The translations under genes and the position numbers were made by a program. From the NCBI GenBank assembly GCA_011364975.1, contig RDOE01000022.1, forward strand, positions 1 to 41,907: a DNA stretch of 41,907 bases. Reading direction: 5' to 3'. This DNA comes from Promethearchaeota archaeon. Its GTDB lineage: Archaea; Asgardarchaeota; Lokiarchaeia; Sigyniarchaeales; SOKP01. The notes beneath the pieces are model-generated. The model had not been told where the DNA came from. It was given only the letters and a program-made list of their open reading frames with translations, and ran no database searches. This document shows, one piece after another, positions 26,529 to 34,933 of the stretch (positions are counted from its first letter, which is position 1; every line of letters begins with the position of its first letter).

Positions 26529-27011
26529 ATGGTTAATGAAATTAAGAATTCAGAATCATCAGCTCTTCTTGATGAGGTAAGAAATCTCATTCAAAAGTAC
26601 AAGCAAAAAACTACATGCGGAATTGTTTTTAAGATTAATGATAAAGAATATCCTCTTGAATTAATTAAAGTACTGAATCTAATACGGGATAAAATACAAC
26701 GATGGGGTAGCAGTACCATCTTTACTTACATTGGAAATTTATTCGAGAAAAATAAAATAGTAATAATTGGAGCTGAAAGTCAAATCCATGCGGTAGATCT
26801 TGTTATGTCAGTCTATTTGACAGAAATACTAAAATTAAATCAAATAAATGATAAATTATTTGACTCCCATAATTTTGAAGATTCAATAAAAGACAATATC
26901 AATAGTAATATAGTAATAGGATATCCTTATAATGAGGAAATTGAGAATAAAATAAAACATCATATTTTAAAGATTCTTGCCGAATCATCAGATGAAAATT
27001 CTGTAGTTTAA
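26529..27011 (+). CDS. Hypothetical alpha/beta protein
   Basis: 160 aa, no membrane segments. A helical start ('SSALLDEVRNLIQKYKQK') leads to an alternating strand/helix core ('CGIVFKINDKEYPLELIKVL', 'IVIIGAESQIHAVDLVMSVY', 'NIVIGYPYNEEIENKIKHHI'). The strand followed by 'IHAVDLVMSV' faintly recalls the Alba fold ('ISKAVD' helix), but the match is short and I do not rely on it. The gene is between a zinc-binding membrane protein and a longin-like gene, with intergenic gaps on both sides. Confidence 0.45.
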   Translation: MVNEIKNSESSALLDEVRNLIQKYKQKTTCGIVFKINDKEYPLELIKVLNLIRDKIQRWGSSTIFTYIGNLFEKNKIVIIGAESQIHAVDLVMSVYLTEILKLNQINDKLFDSHNFEDSIKDNINSNIVIGYPYNEEIENKIKHHILKILAESSDENSVV

Positions 27012-27194
27012 TTATTTTGTAAAAAAGGAGAAAAGAGGAGGTTTACTCCCCTTTATACTCCCAACCCAAATCCACTATTAAAGTCTCATTCTAAGACTAA
27101 ATGTGAAACTTAAGTATCAGATATTTAACTTAGGATATATATCTATAGAGGTTAAAAGTTTTTCAATTTTTACTTAAGAAGTATAGATCAAATT

Positions 27195-27608
27195 TTACCA
27201 ATTGGTTTCAAATCCTTCTAAGATAAGCTCTTTTACTCTCTTGTTAATCTCGGAATTAAAGCCATTAAAAAGACCAACATCATTCTCCCAATTTTTTGGT
27301 AAATTTTTTTGATACGTATCATAAAATCTATGAGCTAATGTTTTAAAATTATTGTTTGCCAAATGAAATTTAATATCAGTACGAGATATTGCAATAAAGA
27401 AAAAAGGGTCTTTCTTGAAGAAATGGAGTCGATATTTGTTCATTGAGACATTTTTCAAGTCAGTTTTAAAACAAATGTTATGAATGGAATTCAAAGCAGA
27501 AAAGAAGGCACCAATCATTTGGTCATCACAATCCAATACGCATGGATTACTATATATCACTTTTCCGCCTTCTGCAAGGACAAAAAAATCTAATAAGTAT
27601 TCAGGCAA
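27195..27608 (-). CDS. Longin-domain-like protein
   Basis: 137 aa. The whole protein fits a longin fold: N-terminal strand 'LLDFFVLAEGGKVIYSNP', then helix 'QMIGAFFSALNSIHNI', three strands ('NKYRLHFFKKDPFFFIAISR' and preceding 'LKNVSM'), helix 'FKTLAHRFYDTYQKNL' and a final helix 'FNSEINKRVKELILEGFE'. In eukaryotes longin domains regulate small GTPases and vesicle traffic (Sedlin, Mon1/Ccz1, SRX). Asgard archaea carry many stand-alone longin and roadblock proteins that are thought to bind their Ras-like GTPases. No GTPase gene is in this window. The assignment is by pattern and strand order only. Confidence 0.5.
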   Translation of the reverse strand: MPEYLLDFFVLAEGGKVIYSNPCVLDCDDQMIGAFFSALNSIHNICFKTDLKNVSMNKYRLHFFKKDPFFFIAISRTDIKFHLANNNFKTLAHRFYDTYQKNLPKNWENDVGLFNGFNSEINKRVKELILEGFETNW

Positions 27609-27854
27609 TGATTATCTCCTTGAATTATCAATTAAATAGTATTACAACACAATATTATTCCATTTCTTATTTAAAAAGGAGTATTATTATTATATTCTGT
27701 AGATATCCCTCAGAGATGATATGAATTCTTTAACTAAAAGTGTTCTCATTGATCAAAATTTCAAATAAGTTTTATCCATAAACTGAAACCATGTTAGTTT
27801 AAATTGTTATAATAAGAAAAATAAGTAAATATATATACATCAGTTAGGTTTGTG

Positions 27855-28670
27855 ATGCAAATTAATGAATCCGAATCGTTTGAGCACCTTCGAATTAAAG
27901 AATTCCTTTTTGAAAACTTACCGCTAGAGAATAATTTAATTGAAATTAAACAAGAGTACAATATAGGAGGGCGTAAAGCAGATTTATTTCTGCTATTACC
28001 TAAAACTAAAAAAATTGTTATAGAAATTCAGCATTCAATAATTCTTCAAAAAGAGTTATTACAACGTACTCAGGATTATAATAATCATAATTGTTATGTA
28101 TTATGGTTATTCAACGGCAATTCATTTGGTCGTTATGCTCACATTGATAGTGCTGTGCAAGTTTATAATTTTGAATTAATATCGCAGTCACTTTATAAAG
28201 GAAGAGTCTATTTTCTTAATGTTTCTAAATTTGGACTGATGAATGCAATATACACTTTATATTTTGCACCATATTATGAAATAAAACAATTCAGTAATGG
28301 TAAAACTCATCTTGTACAATCTAAAACCAAAAAAAGCATTATTCCTTACACGATAACTTCATTAAAATTTAAATTGTTTAAAAATAAAGGCTATAAACTT
28401 GTAAAATTTGACGATATTGATATAAGAAGCAGATGTATCTTAGATATTAAAACATTTTTATCTAAATATCCTTATTTAGAAAAGAAGCTAAACCAAGAAA
28501 ATGAGTTAAATGCCCATCAAAAGAAACTTTTTATTATCATAGCCAAATTTGCTCCAATTTACGGAATCCATTTAACATATAATATTTTAAAAAATCTAGG
28601 CGTTGTTGAGCGAAACGATTTCAATTTCATGAATTTAACCTACGATTATTTATTTAAGAAGATTCAATAA
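27855..28670 (+). CDS. CoiA-like PD-(D/E)xK nuclease
   Basis: 271 aa from the ATG at 27855. The nuclease core is near the N-terminus: 'GGRKADLFLLLP' gives D43, and 'KKIVIEIQHSII' gives E57-I-Q59, the (D/E)-x-Q variant typical of CoiA. 'RTQDYNNHNCYVLWLFNG' follows, also as in CoiA ('R..Y......WI'). In bacteria CoiA promotes recombination during competence; stand-alone archaeal relatives have no known role. No other recombination or defence gene adjoins it. The C-terminal ~120 residues are Lys-rich and helical, and may bind DNA. Confidence 0.7.
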   Translation: MQINESESFEHLRIKEFLFENLPLENNLIEIKQEYNIGGRKADLFLLLPKTKKIVIEIQHSIILQKELLQRTQDYNNHNCYVLWLFNGNSFGRYAHIDSAVQVYNFELISQSLYKGRVYFLNVSKFGLMNAIYTLYFAPYYEIKQFSNGKTHLVQSKTKKSIIPYTITSLKFKLFKNKGYKLVKFDDIDIRSRCILDIKTFLSKYPYLEKKLNQENELNAHQKKLFIIIAKFAPIYGIHLTYNILKNLGVVERNDFNFMNLTYDYLFKKIQ

Positions 28671-28783
28671 TGTTTAATTAAGGAAAAAGTATCCATGAAT
28701 ATTTCTGATTAGTGCTTTCTATCGATAATCATTGTATAATTTTGAAGAAAAAAAAGAAAAAAAAGAGATTTACAACTTAAGTT

Positions 28784-29665
28784 TTAAATTTTCTTTCTTT
28801 TTAACTTTAAAATGATACCTAAAGAAGTAAAAAGGATTATCATAGAGAAATACAATAAACTAAATCCTGAAATAAAAAGAGATTCGGTTATTTCATAATT
28901 TTCAATGGTTTCCATAAGTGGATATCTATCGACAATTATTGGAGTTGGTTTATGTTGATCTATAACTACAGGTCCATCACTAATTCCATTATTATCAACA
29001 TCAACTTTATCATAAAGAGAATAATAATTTCCTAAGTAATTTGTAAAGCTGTTTCCCTTATAGTTATAAGTTACTTTTTTTTGTGTGTTCCAACTGACAT
29101 TTGCTGCATAAAATATAAAATCTGCGCCCCATTCTCCATTGACAAAATTGTTAAAATAAACATAAATATCCTCTGAATAAAAAATTTGCACCCCTGTACA
29201 GTCATAACAATTATTTTCTGTAACTATAATATCACTGCTATACTCTATATCAATCCCATTACGCTGATTATATACAGTATTACGGATTATCAACCCATTC
29301 TGAACATAAAGTAATTTAACTGCTCCATCATTAAGATTTACTCCGGCATTATAGACAGTACAATTTTCAATCCGAAAAAAAGCACTCGAATTTTGAATCA
29401 AAATACAAGAACCAACTCCCCCACCATTCATTATTAAATCTTTAATAACATATGGATCTGACTTTGTACCTGTTCCAGTACAAATACCTCCTGCTTTTGC
29501 TTCAGTCCAATTGTTATCAATAAAAATTTTTCCAGAAAATGTTGAAACTCGTAAATTTGCGTTATTTAATTCATTGTTATTTGAAGTACTAGGAATGGGA
29601 TTCAGGGCAAAAATAAATCCAATAATCAAAATTAGGAGAAAAGTTTTCTTAAAAATTAAGTTCAA
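28784..29665 (-). CDS. Exported NosD-like right-handed beta-helix protein
   Basis: 293 aa. A signal-like N-terminus ('KKTFLLILIIGFIFALNPIP') precedes a parallel beta-helix of short repeats: 'YVIKDLIMNGGG', 'ILIQNSSAFFRIENCTVYNA', 'LIIRNTVYNQRNGIDIEYSS', 'IIVTENNCYDCTGVQIFYSE' and 'YVYFNNFVN'. The segment 'NYYSLYDKVDVDNNGISDGP' is the usual NosD/PbH cap. A C-terminal membrane helix ('FSLLYFSMIILFTSLGIIL') and basic tail ('KLKRKKI') anchor it with the helix outside. Likely a surface carbohydrate-binding or structural protein; no catalytic residues are evident. Confidence 0.75.
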   Translation of the reverse strand: MNLIFKKTFLLILIIGFIFALNPIPSTSNNNELNNANLRVSTFSGKIFIDNNWTEAKAGGICTGTGTKSDPYVIKDLIMNGGGVGSCILIQNSSAFFRIENCTVYNAGVNLNDGAVKLLYVQNGLIIRNTVYNQRNGIDIEYSSDIIVTENNCYDCTGVQIFYSEDIYVYFNNFVNGEWGADFIFYAANVSWNTQKKVTYNYKGNSFTNYLGNYYSLYDKVDVDNNGISDGPVVIDQHKPTPIIVDRYPLMETIENYEITESLFISGFSLLYFSMIILFTSLGIILKLKRKKI

Positions 29666-29808
29666 ATTATAATCACTAAAAGTTTGTATAATACTTTTTA
29701 ACTTCCTATGTCACTTTTTATATTTATTGCAAATCCAATATCTTTTCAATTAATTTCGGATTAAGATGGAAATTTTTGTCTATTGTTTAATGTAATGATC
29801 TTCTTTGA

Positions 29809-30702
29809 TTAATTCTTTAAGGAAACCGCTTTAATATCCCTATATCCAATAACTTTAATTCCAACTTTTTCAATGCATTCTTTAACTTTTGGATTAATAA
29901 ACGCCTCATAATCTTGATTTCTCCATTTCGCAGAATCCGGAGTTATTGCTTGTAGTTCTGGGCTCATTTTGGCAGAATGAAATAAAAGATGAGTTACACC
30001 AGATTTTACTTTCTTAAATAAATTACAATAATACTTGACTTTATCAGCATGTGCGCCTCCAGTATCAATAATCATATGATCTAATATAGGTATTCCACGT
30101 TCTTCCAGATTTGAAAACATTTTCTCAAATATTTCTATTTGATCTCCCATCCCGATATCTTCCAGTTGCTTGTTCGTAGGTCTTGGTAAGAATGCGACAA
30201 CATTGTATACTTCCGCTAATTTTAAATAAGTTGGTATAAACTTAGGATGCATAACTGTTCCCATATGGGCGTCAATATGAGTAATGTCAATTCCACTTTC
30301 AATTGCCCTATTTATTTGCCCCCGCATTTCTGCTTCCGCTGCTTTTGCTGATACATTCTCAATAGCTTCCTCGGTTGTACGCCATAAACATTGCTCTGAA
30401 TCTAATAATCCTGTTGAAGAGTTAACACTACTTAAAGCCCTCCATCTATACAAATCATATTCGCAGGTAAGGGTCAAATGTACACCAAGATCATAAACCG
30501 GATTTTTCTTATATATAGCAACAGCTTCCAAAAACCATGGAGAAGGAACAATTAAAGAACCACAACTAGCAATACCATAATCCAAACATTCAAAAGAAGC
30601 CACATTAGAAGAATGTGAAAAACCAATATCATCGATATGAATAATGACAACTTTGTCCTCTACTTCATAACCAAGTTTTTCTATTAATGACATACTTTTC
30701 AT
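29809..30702 (-). CDS. YdjC/ChbG-family carbohydrate deacetylase
   Basis: 297 aa. The metal site is visible: 'IIHIDDIGFSHSSN' (D24, D25), 'YDLGVHLTLTCEY' and 'ITHIDAHMGTVMHPKF', matching the Asp and two His ligands of the YdjC/ChbG fold. Members remove acetyl groups from N-acetylated di- or oligosaccharides such as diacetylchitobiose. The pattern is intact and the length normal. There is no signal peptide. The nearest sugar-linked gene is the beta-mannosidase, far away at 2.5 kb, so the context does not identify the substrate. Confidence 0.88.
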   Translation of the reverse strand: MKSMSLIEKLGYEVEDKVVIIHIDDIGFSHSSNVASFECLDYGIASCGSLIVPSPWFLEAVAIYKKNPVYDLGVHLTLTCEYDLYRWRALSSVNSSTGLLDSEQCLWRTTEEAIENVSAKAAEAEMRGQINRAIESGIDITHIDAHMGTVMHPKFIPTYLKLAEVYNVVAFLPRPTNKQLEDIGMGDQIEIFEKMFSNLEERGIPILDHMIIDTGGAHADKVKYYCNLFKKVKSGVTHLLFHSAKMSPELQAITPDSAKWRNQDYEAFINPKVKECIEKVGIKVIGYRDIKAVSLKN

Positions 30703-31090
30703 GAATCTATTTAGATAAATACTTTAAATAAAGCTAATTATTCGATATTAAACTCTACGAAAAAATATTACATAGTGTTATAGATTTTTACTTTCAAGAC
30801 AATTAATTTATAATTAATTTATTTAATATAGCCCTATTTTTTATTCTAAAAAAAGGATGAGAAAAGGAGAAAAAACAAGAATCCTAAGGGAGTTATGGGT
30901 AGTTGAGGAAACGATGGAATTGTTTTTTCTTCCTTTGTGAAACCTATAATTTACATTTAGTTTTCGTTTAAAAGTTAATGTGATATCGATATATCAATAA
31001 CCATTCCTCCCCATTCCCGTAATTTTTCTTTATATAACCGTAAATTAAACTAAATTTAATAAATAAGCATTTTGAAAAGATTGAATAATT
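30703..31090. other. 388-base intergenic region
   Basis: AT-rich, between divergent genes, so it holds two promoters. A purine-rich run (about 30852-30905) contains a 27-codon open frame from ATG 30857, with no similarity I recognise and not called. A GATATCGATATATC tract near 30983 is close to palindromic. Nothing else stands out. Confidence 0.5.
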
Positions 31091-31315
31091 ATGAAAAAGT
31101 TAAAAAATATAGAATGGGATCAATATCGACACTCTGAATTTTTACAATCGCTTAAAATAAGCGTAAATGAGTTAAAATTTATTAGGCTCTTCTTAAAGAG
31201 AGGTACCATAGATTTAGTTAATGATATTTTACGTGAAAGGAAAACAAAACAAAATACTCCTCATCAAAATAGTGGATATATTAAAACGTATAAAAAGGAA
31301 AGAATTAAGATTTAG
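31091..31315 (+). CDS. Small basic protein, function unknown
   Basis: 74 aa. The first 50 residues form two or three likely helices ('EFLQSLKISVNELKFIRLFL', 'RGTIDLVNDILRERK'), and the rest is a basic, low-order tail ending 'YKKERIKI'. Clusters of Lys/Arg suggest nucleic-acid contact. I recognise no family, and the gene has no close partner: the next gene converges on it with a ~75-base gap. Confidence 0.4.
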   Translation: MKKLKNIEWDQYRHSEFLQSLKISVNELKFIRLFLKRGTIDLVNDILRERKTKQNTPHQNSGYIKTYKKERIKI

Positions 31316-31389
31316 ATTTTCATTACGTTGTTTCTAATTTTTTTTTAAATTATATAAAAAGAAAAGGATTTATTATAATTATATATATC

Positions 31390-32553
31390 CTATTTCCTTA
31401 GTAATCGCTTCTGAAATACTACGTGCTTTCTTCGAAGGATTGAATGAGGAAATATCGTTTTAATGGCTCTATCATTATTAGACCAGATTGTTGTACCTTC
31501 TATATAATCAACACCTTTCATACGACACATTAGTTGACCTATATTATTTAAAGCCGAAAAGATTCCTTTTCCTGCATATTCTTTCTTTATCATAGCAGTA
31601 TCCACATTCGTATGGGTTAGTTTCTCTTCATTCCAGAGTTGATAAAGATTAGGTAAGGCCATAATCATTCCTACCAACTTTCCTGTGGTCTTATCAAATG
31701 CCATTGGACAGCAAGGAACTGATTTCTCAATGTCTGTATTATTATGAATTTCAATAAATCGAGCACTTTCGAAATAAACAGTTGGATCAATTTCAATTAG
31801 TTGACTTGTAAATTTTTTATAGGTCTCTCGATACGATTCTATCATCTCTTCTATTCGAGATTTTCCCCCAGGTGCATCTGCTAATACTGAATAAAAAGAA
31901 TTCCTGGCAAGATCATAAATTTCATCCTTCAAATCAACTATTTCATCTACAGAATGAAACCTAATAATGATATTTTCGTCCAAATCTTTTCCATGTTCCC
32001 AAGATTTTTGTACAACTTCTACACAGGAATATTCTGATTCTGGAATATAACCTAACTCTGTTAAATATCCAAATTCTTTCATCTCGGGGGAATTAAAAGC
32101 AACGCCATTCATCATTGGGGCACTATGTCCTAATATCTGATATCCTACGCCACCAATATATTTTGGATAATTAATAGGACCACGAAGTTTTTTTAATTTG
32201 TTTTCTCTTACATAATGTTCACAAGCATCCATAAGTATTCTACATGATTCAAAATCGCTAGCATGAAGCCATCCGAATGTAGCACATTTCATTCCATAGC
32301 TTTTATACTCAGGGTCTATTTGACATACTACAAATCCAGTTGGAATTTGATTTTTGGTAAGAGTGAATAACTTAAGATTGTAATCAGTATTATTAATCTT
32401 TTTTTGTAGATAAGTGGCAAGTTCTAAGATAATACGAGGCCTTAATTTATCATCAGGGACATATAGAAGGCTATTTAATGTATTTATTATATCGAAGGGA
32501 TTTCTTGTTATACTTAAATCAACAATAGGTGACTTATTCGTTATAAGTGTCAT
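31390..32553 (-). CDS. Double-GNAT acyltransferase-like protein (YghO-like)
   Basis: 387 aa. The N-terminal half has 'CATFGWLHASDFESCRILMD', 'KKLRGPINYPKYIGGVGYQI' and 'GVAFNSPEMKEFGYLTELGY', the RGP-N pattern of YghO-type and FemAB-related proteins. The C-terminal half has a clear GNAT motif A, 'YAGKGIFSALNNIG' (326-339), and 'EGTTIWSNNDRAIK' as motif B. Such double-GNAT proteins join acyl or aminoacyl groups to small molecules or peptides; no substrate is evident. It lies ~90 bases downstream of a second protein of the same general type on the same strand, and near a divergent E1-like gene. Confidence 0.68.
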   Translation of the reverse strand: MTLITNKSPIVDLSITRNPFDIINTLNSLLYVPDDKLRPRIILELATYLQKKINNTDYNLKLFTLTKNQIPTGFVVCQIDPEYKSYGMKCATFGWLHASDFESCRILMDACEHYVRENKLKKLRGPINYPKYIGGVGYQILGHSAPMMNGVAFNSPEMKEFGYLTELGYIPESEYSCVEVVQKSWEHGKDLDENIIIRFHSVDEIVDLKDEIYDLARNSFYSVLADAPGGKSRIEEMIESYRETYKKFTSQLIEIDPTVYFESARFIEIHNNTDIEKSVPCCPMAFDKTTGKLVGMIMALPNLYQLWNEEKLTHTNVDTAMIKKEYAGKGIFSALNNIGQLMCRMKGVDYIEGTTIWSNNDRAIKTIFPHSILRRKHVVFQKRLLRK

Positions 32554-32644
32554 ATTTGGTAGTAAAAAGGAGACTATTTAAAGGAAAAATCGTTCGTTTA
32601 TCCATCTTTAATTTATAATATGTTTCTATAATAGATGCAACATA

Positions 32645-33877
32645 TTATTTTATTTTAATATTTAAAAGATCTAGTAATTCCCAACCTTGAGGAAGAAGTT
32701 GTATATGCTCCACTTTCCCCTCATAATAGTTGAATACAATTTGATCTTCAAACTCGCCCGAAATTTTGTTGTAACTCCATGCGGGTGTATATCCCCTTGC
32801 ACGAAATCCAAAGTTATAAAAAATTTGTTGCTGCTCAGGATTATAGGCAGAAACGAATACCTCCACATATCTAATATTATTTTGAAGCATACTTCGTTTT
32901 AATTCTGTAAGATATACATAAAGTTCTTCCAAGGATTCTACATGATACTTTATTTTCTCGAAATTCTGAACTGTAGTCGTGTGTAAGTATAAAAAATAGG
33001 AGGAGGACTCCTTGATAAAGCATTGATAAAATTCATAGCCATATTTGTCTTTAATGATATCCATCCGATAATTTTCTTGGAGATTTCTTATTTTCTTAAA
33101 ATTTAGTTTTATTTGAGGTTCTACAATCTGAAACCCTCCGAGATGATATATACCATCGGAGTGAATATAACTTTCTAAAGCATTGCGAATTAACTGCGGT
33201 TGTCTACGTTTTCTTAGTATATCCAATGCATTTTCACTATAATTAACACATAGCACATCAGTTTCTACTTGATTGTAAAATACGTCCTTATTCGGAAAGA
33301 CCGCCAAAGTATTAAGTCCACAAATACCCGTAGAATACTGAGAAGAGGCATGAGCCGTTCGGTTTTCGCAATACCAAATGTCTATTACTTCTCGGTAAAT
33401 AGAAAACGCCCAATAGGAAGAACCAATTATGGCTTTAGTGAAATCCAAAATCCCTTGATATTTTTTTTTAACCATTAACGCACCTATATACCCCTTACGA
33501 TTATCAAAGTCGAGATAGCATTTAAAACACCCTCCAATCTCTTTATCCATCATAAAAAGGATAAAGTTGTATTCAATACTCTGTATCATCACTTCTACCT
33601 TTTCTTCATCTAAAAAATCGAGATAGGGATACGATTGGTTATATACTTCTTCGAAAATTTCCACCACATCTTTTGCTTGCTCCGGTTCAGCAAGCACTAA
33701 TTTGGGGGCAATTTTGGTTTCACTCTCTCGAGGATCAATCAAAAAATCTAATGTGATACCTGTCTCGATATCAAGGTCTATAACTCCCCGAAATGTATCT
33801 AAAAATTCATCTACTGTTCTAGGAAAAAGTTCGTCATACTTAATAACAGGCTCAATTAATAATTCTTGAGTAATCAT
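32645..33877 (-). CDS. Double-GNAT acyltransferase-like protein with N-terminal extension
   Basis: 410 aa. After a ~55-residue lead, residues 58-215 form a GNAT-like domain: 'LAEPEQAKDVVEIFEEVYNQ', 'GGCFKCYLDF' and 'GYIGALMVKKKYQGILDF' (motif A, ~129-146). They continue 'YCENRTAHASSQYS' and 'AVFPNKDVFYNQVETDV', a conserved-looking block that I cannot name. Residues ~260-400 form a second alpha/beta unit ('RYVEVFVSAYNPEQQQIFYN', 'FGFRARGYTPAWSY'). It is the first gene after the divergent promoter shared with the E1-like gene. Acyl or aminoacyl transfer is inferred from the fold; motif A is degenerate (K-Y-Q-G-I), so catalysis is not assured. Confidence 0.58.
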   Translation of the reverse strand: MITQELLIEPVIKYDELFPRTVDEFLDTFRGVIDLDIETGITLDFLIDPRESETKIAPKLVLAEPEQAKDVVEIFEEVYNQSYPYLDFLDEEKVEVMIQSIEYNFILFMMDKEIGGCFKCYLDFDNRKGYIGALMVKKKYQGILDFTKAIIGSSYWAFSIYREVIDIWYCENRTAHASSQYSTGICGLNTLAVFPNKDVFYNQVETDVLCVNYSENALDILRKRRQPQLIRNALESYIHSDGIYHLGGFQIVEPQIKLNFKKIRNLQENYRMDIIKDKYGYEFYQCFIKESSSYFLYLHTTTVQNFEKIKYHVESLEELYVYLTELKRSMLQNNIRYVEVFVSAYNPEQQQIFYNFGFRARGYTPAWSYNKISGEFEDQIVFNYYEGKVEHIQLLPQGWELLDLLNIKIK

Positions 33878-33900
33878 TTTTTGAAGGATAACTTAGTGAT

Positions 33901-33910
33901 AATATATATC
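33901..33910 (-). promoter_or_regulatory. TATA box of the double-GNAT gene
   Basis: GATATATATT on the minus strand, centred about 28 bases before the ATG at 33877. That spacing predicts transcription starting at or next to the start codon, i.e. a leaderless mRNA, which is common in archaea. Confidence 0.45.
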
Positions 33911-33940
33911 TTACAGGTTATTCCTTACATTTATCACGAG

Positions 33941-33949
33941 TATATAAAG
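33941..33949 (+). promoter_or_regulatory. TATA box of the E1-like gene
   Basis: TATATAAAG on the plus strand. Transcription would start near 33970, which lies after the TTG at 33957 and so favours the ATG at 34053 as the start codon, with a leader of about 80 bases. It is 31 bases from the opposing TATA box, so the two genes share one control region. Confidence 0.45.
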
Positions 33950-34052
33950 AAAAATATTGAGGAAGGTCATAGCTGACAATTTTGTTTTCAATTTTTCTTT
34001 TAAATACATTCGAAAAATTAAAAGTTTAAATAATTTGGAATTTGGACTAAAA

Positions 34053-34880
34053 ATGTTTATTAATCAACCTATACTTAATTGGACACCTCAGTATTGGGAT
34101 CATATCCAGAGAAATATTGGAATTATATCGTTTGAAGAGCAAGAGATCATAAGGACTTCCAAAGTTGCAGTACTCGGTGTAGGTGGGCTTGGTGGTACAG
34201 TTGCAGAGAATTTGGTAAGAGCAGGCTGTCAAGACATTGTAATTGCCGATAAAGATACATTTGATGCCAGTAATCTTAATCGTCAACTCTGTACCTTAGA
34301 CGATATTGATCATTATAAGGTGGATGTAATCGAAAAATTTCTTAAGAAAATCGATCCTGAAGTTAAAATCACTAAATTTACTATAATATCTCCTGATAAT
34401 ATCGAAAATGTGTTAGAGGAAGTAGATGTAGTTGCACTTACCTTGGATGGCCCTATTACTTCTATTTTAATTGAACGAGAATGTCGAAAAAGAGGGATTC
34501 CGATGTGTGAAACCTGGGCAGTACCCTTGCTCTTTTCATGGTGGTTCAGTGAAGGGAGTAAGTCCTATGAAGAATTATACGATTTGCCTACCCAACATCT
34601 TTCTAATCAAGAATTATTTAAAGTGAAAGATCAATTGAGTTTAACTTCTTGTAAATCTCTTTTTTCTAAGATAATTACCATGTTAAGTGTGGAAGCAAAT
34701 TATGACCGCGAACCCGGCGCGTATGAAATGATGATGAGAGAGCAAGTCGGAATTCGCTCTTTTGCTCCCATTGTACGTCTCACTGCAGATTATCTAGTAA
34801 TGGAACTTATTTTTGCTGGGATTTTAAAAATAAAATCTATGACATTAGCCCCTGCTTATAACGAGATTAATTATTTTTAA
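34053..34880 (+). CDS. E1/ThiF/MoeB-like adenylyltransferase
   Basis: 275 aa from the ATG at 34053 (a TTG at 33957 would add 32 residues that look non-coding and precede the predicted transcription start). The adenylation site is complete: 'VAVLGVGGLGG' (42-48 Gly loop), 'IADKDTFDASNLNRQ' (D68, N74, R77), K89, and D132 in 'LTLDGP'. The lead 'YWDHIQRNIGIISFEEQE' matches bacterial ThiF-type proteins. There is no CxxC zinc pair; C152 ('MCETWAV') and C200 are the candidate catalytic cysteines. E1-like enzymes adenylate the C-terminus of a ubiquitin-like protein or a peptide carboxylate. No ubiquitin-like or JAB gene is adjacent. It is divergent from the double-GNAT pair. Confidence 0.85.
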   Translation: MFINQPILNWTPQYWDHIQRNIGIISFEEQEIIRTSKVAVLGVGGLGGTVAENLVRAGCQDIVIADKDTFDASNLNRQLCTLDDIDHYKVDVIEKFLKKIDPEVKITKFTIISPDNIENVLEEVDVVALTLDGPITSILIERECRKRGIPMCETWAVPLLFSWWFSEGSKSYEELYDLPTQHLSNQELFKVKDQLSLTSCKSLFSKIITMLSVEANYDREPGAYEMMMREQVGIRSFAPIVRLTADYLVMELIFAGILKIKSMTLAPAYNEINYF

Positions 34881-34933
34881 TTATTTTTTATCTTGGCTTT
34901 GTTTAAATTGCCTTAAAATTGTTTCTAATTAAT

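Noticed and set aside
26529..27011. Alba-like chromatin protein
   Set aside because: Only one strand-helix stretch resembles Alba; the order and length of the rest do not follow it.
30857..30940. 27-codon open frame in the 388-base gap
   Set aside because: It is short and purine-rich, with no paralogue and no conserved feature, unlike the motif-bearing small gene at 8194.
30983..30996. GATATCGATATATC tract as an operator
   Set aside because: The symmetry is imperfect and the tract is AT-rich background; no second copy was seen.
33957..34052. 32-residue N-terminal extension of the E1-like protein from the TTG at 33957
   Set aside because: The predicted transcription start falls after this TTG, and family similarity begins at the 'YWDH' segment just after the ATG at 34053.
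23170..34880. SagB-type nitroreductase and an E1-like protein in one window, as in azoline-forming peptide clusters
   Set aside because: They are over 10 kb apart with unrelated genes between, there is no YcaO protein and no precursor peptide, and the E1-like gene has its own divergent partners.
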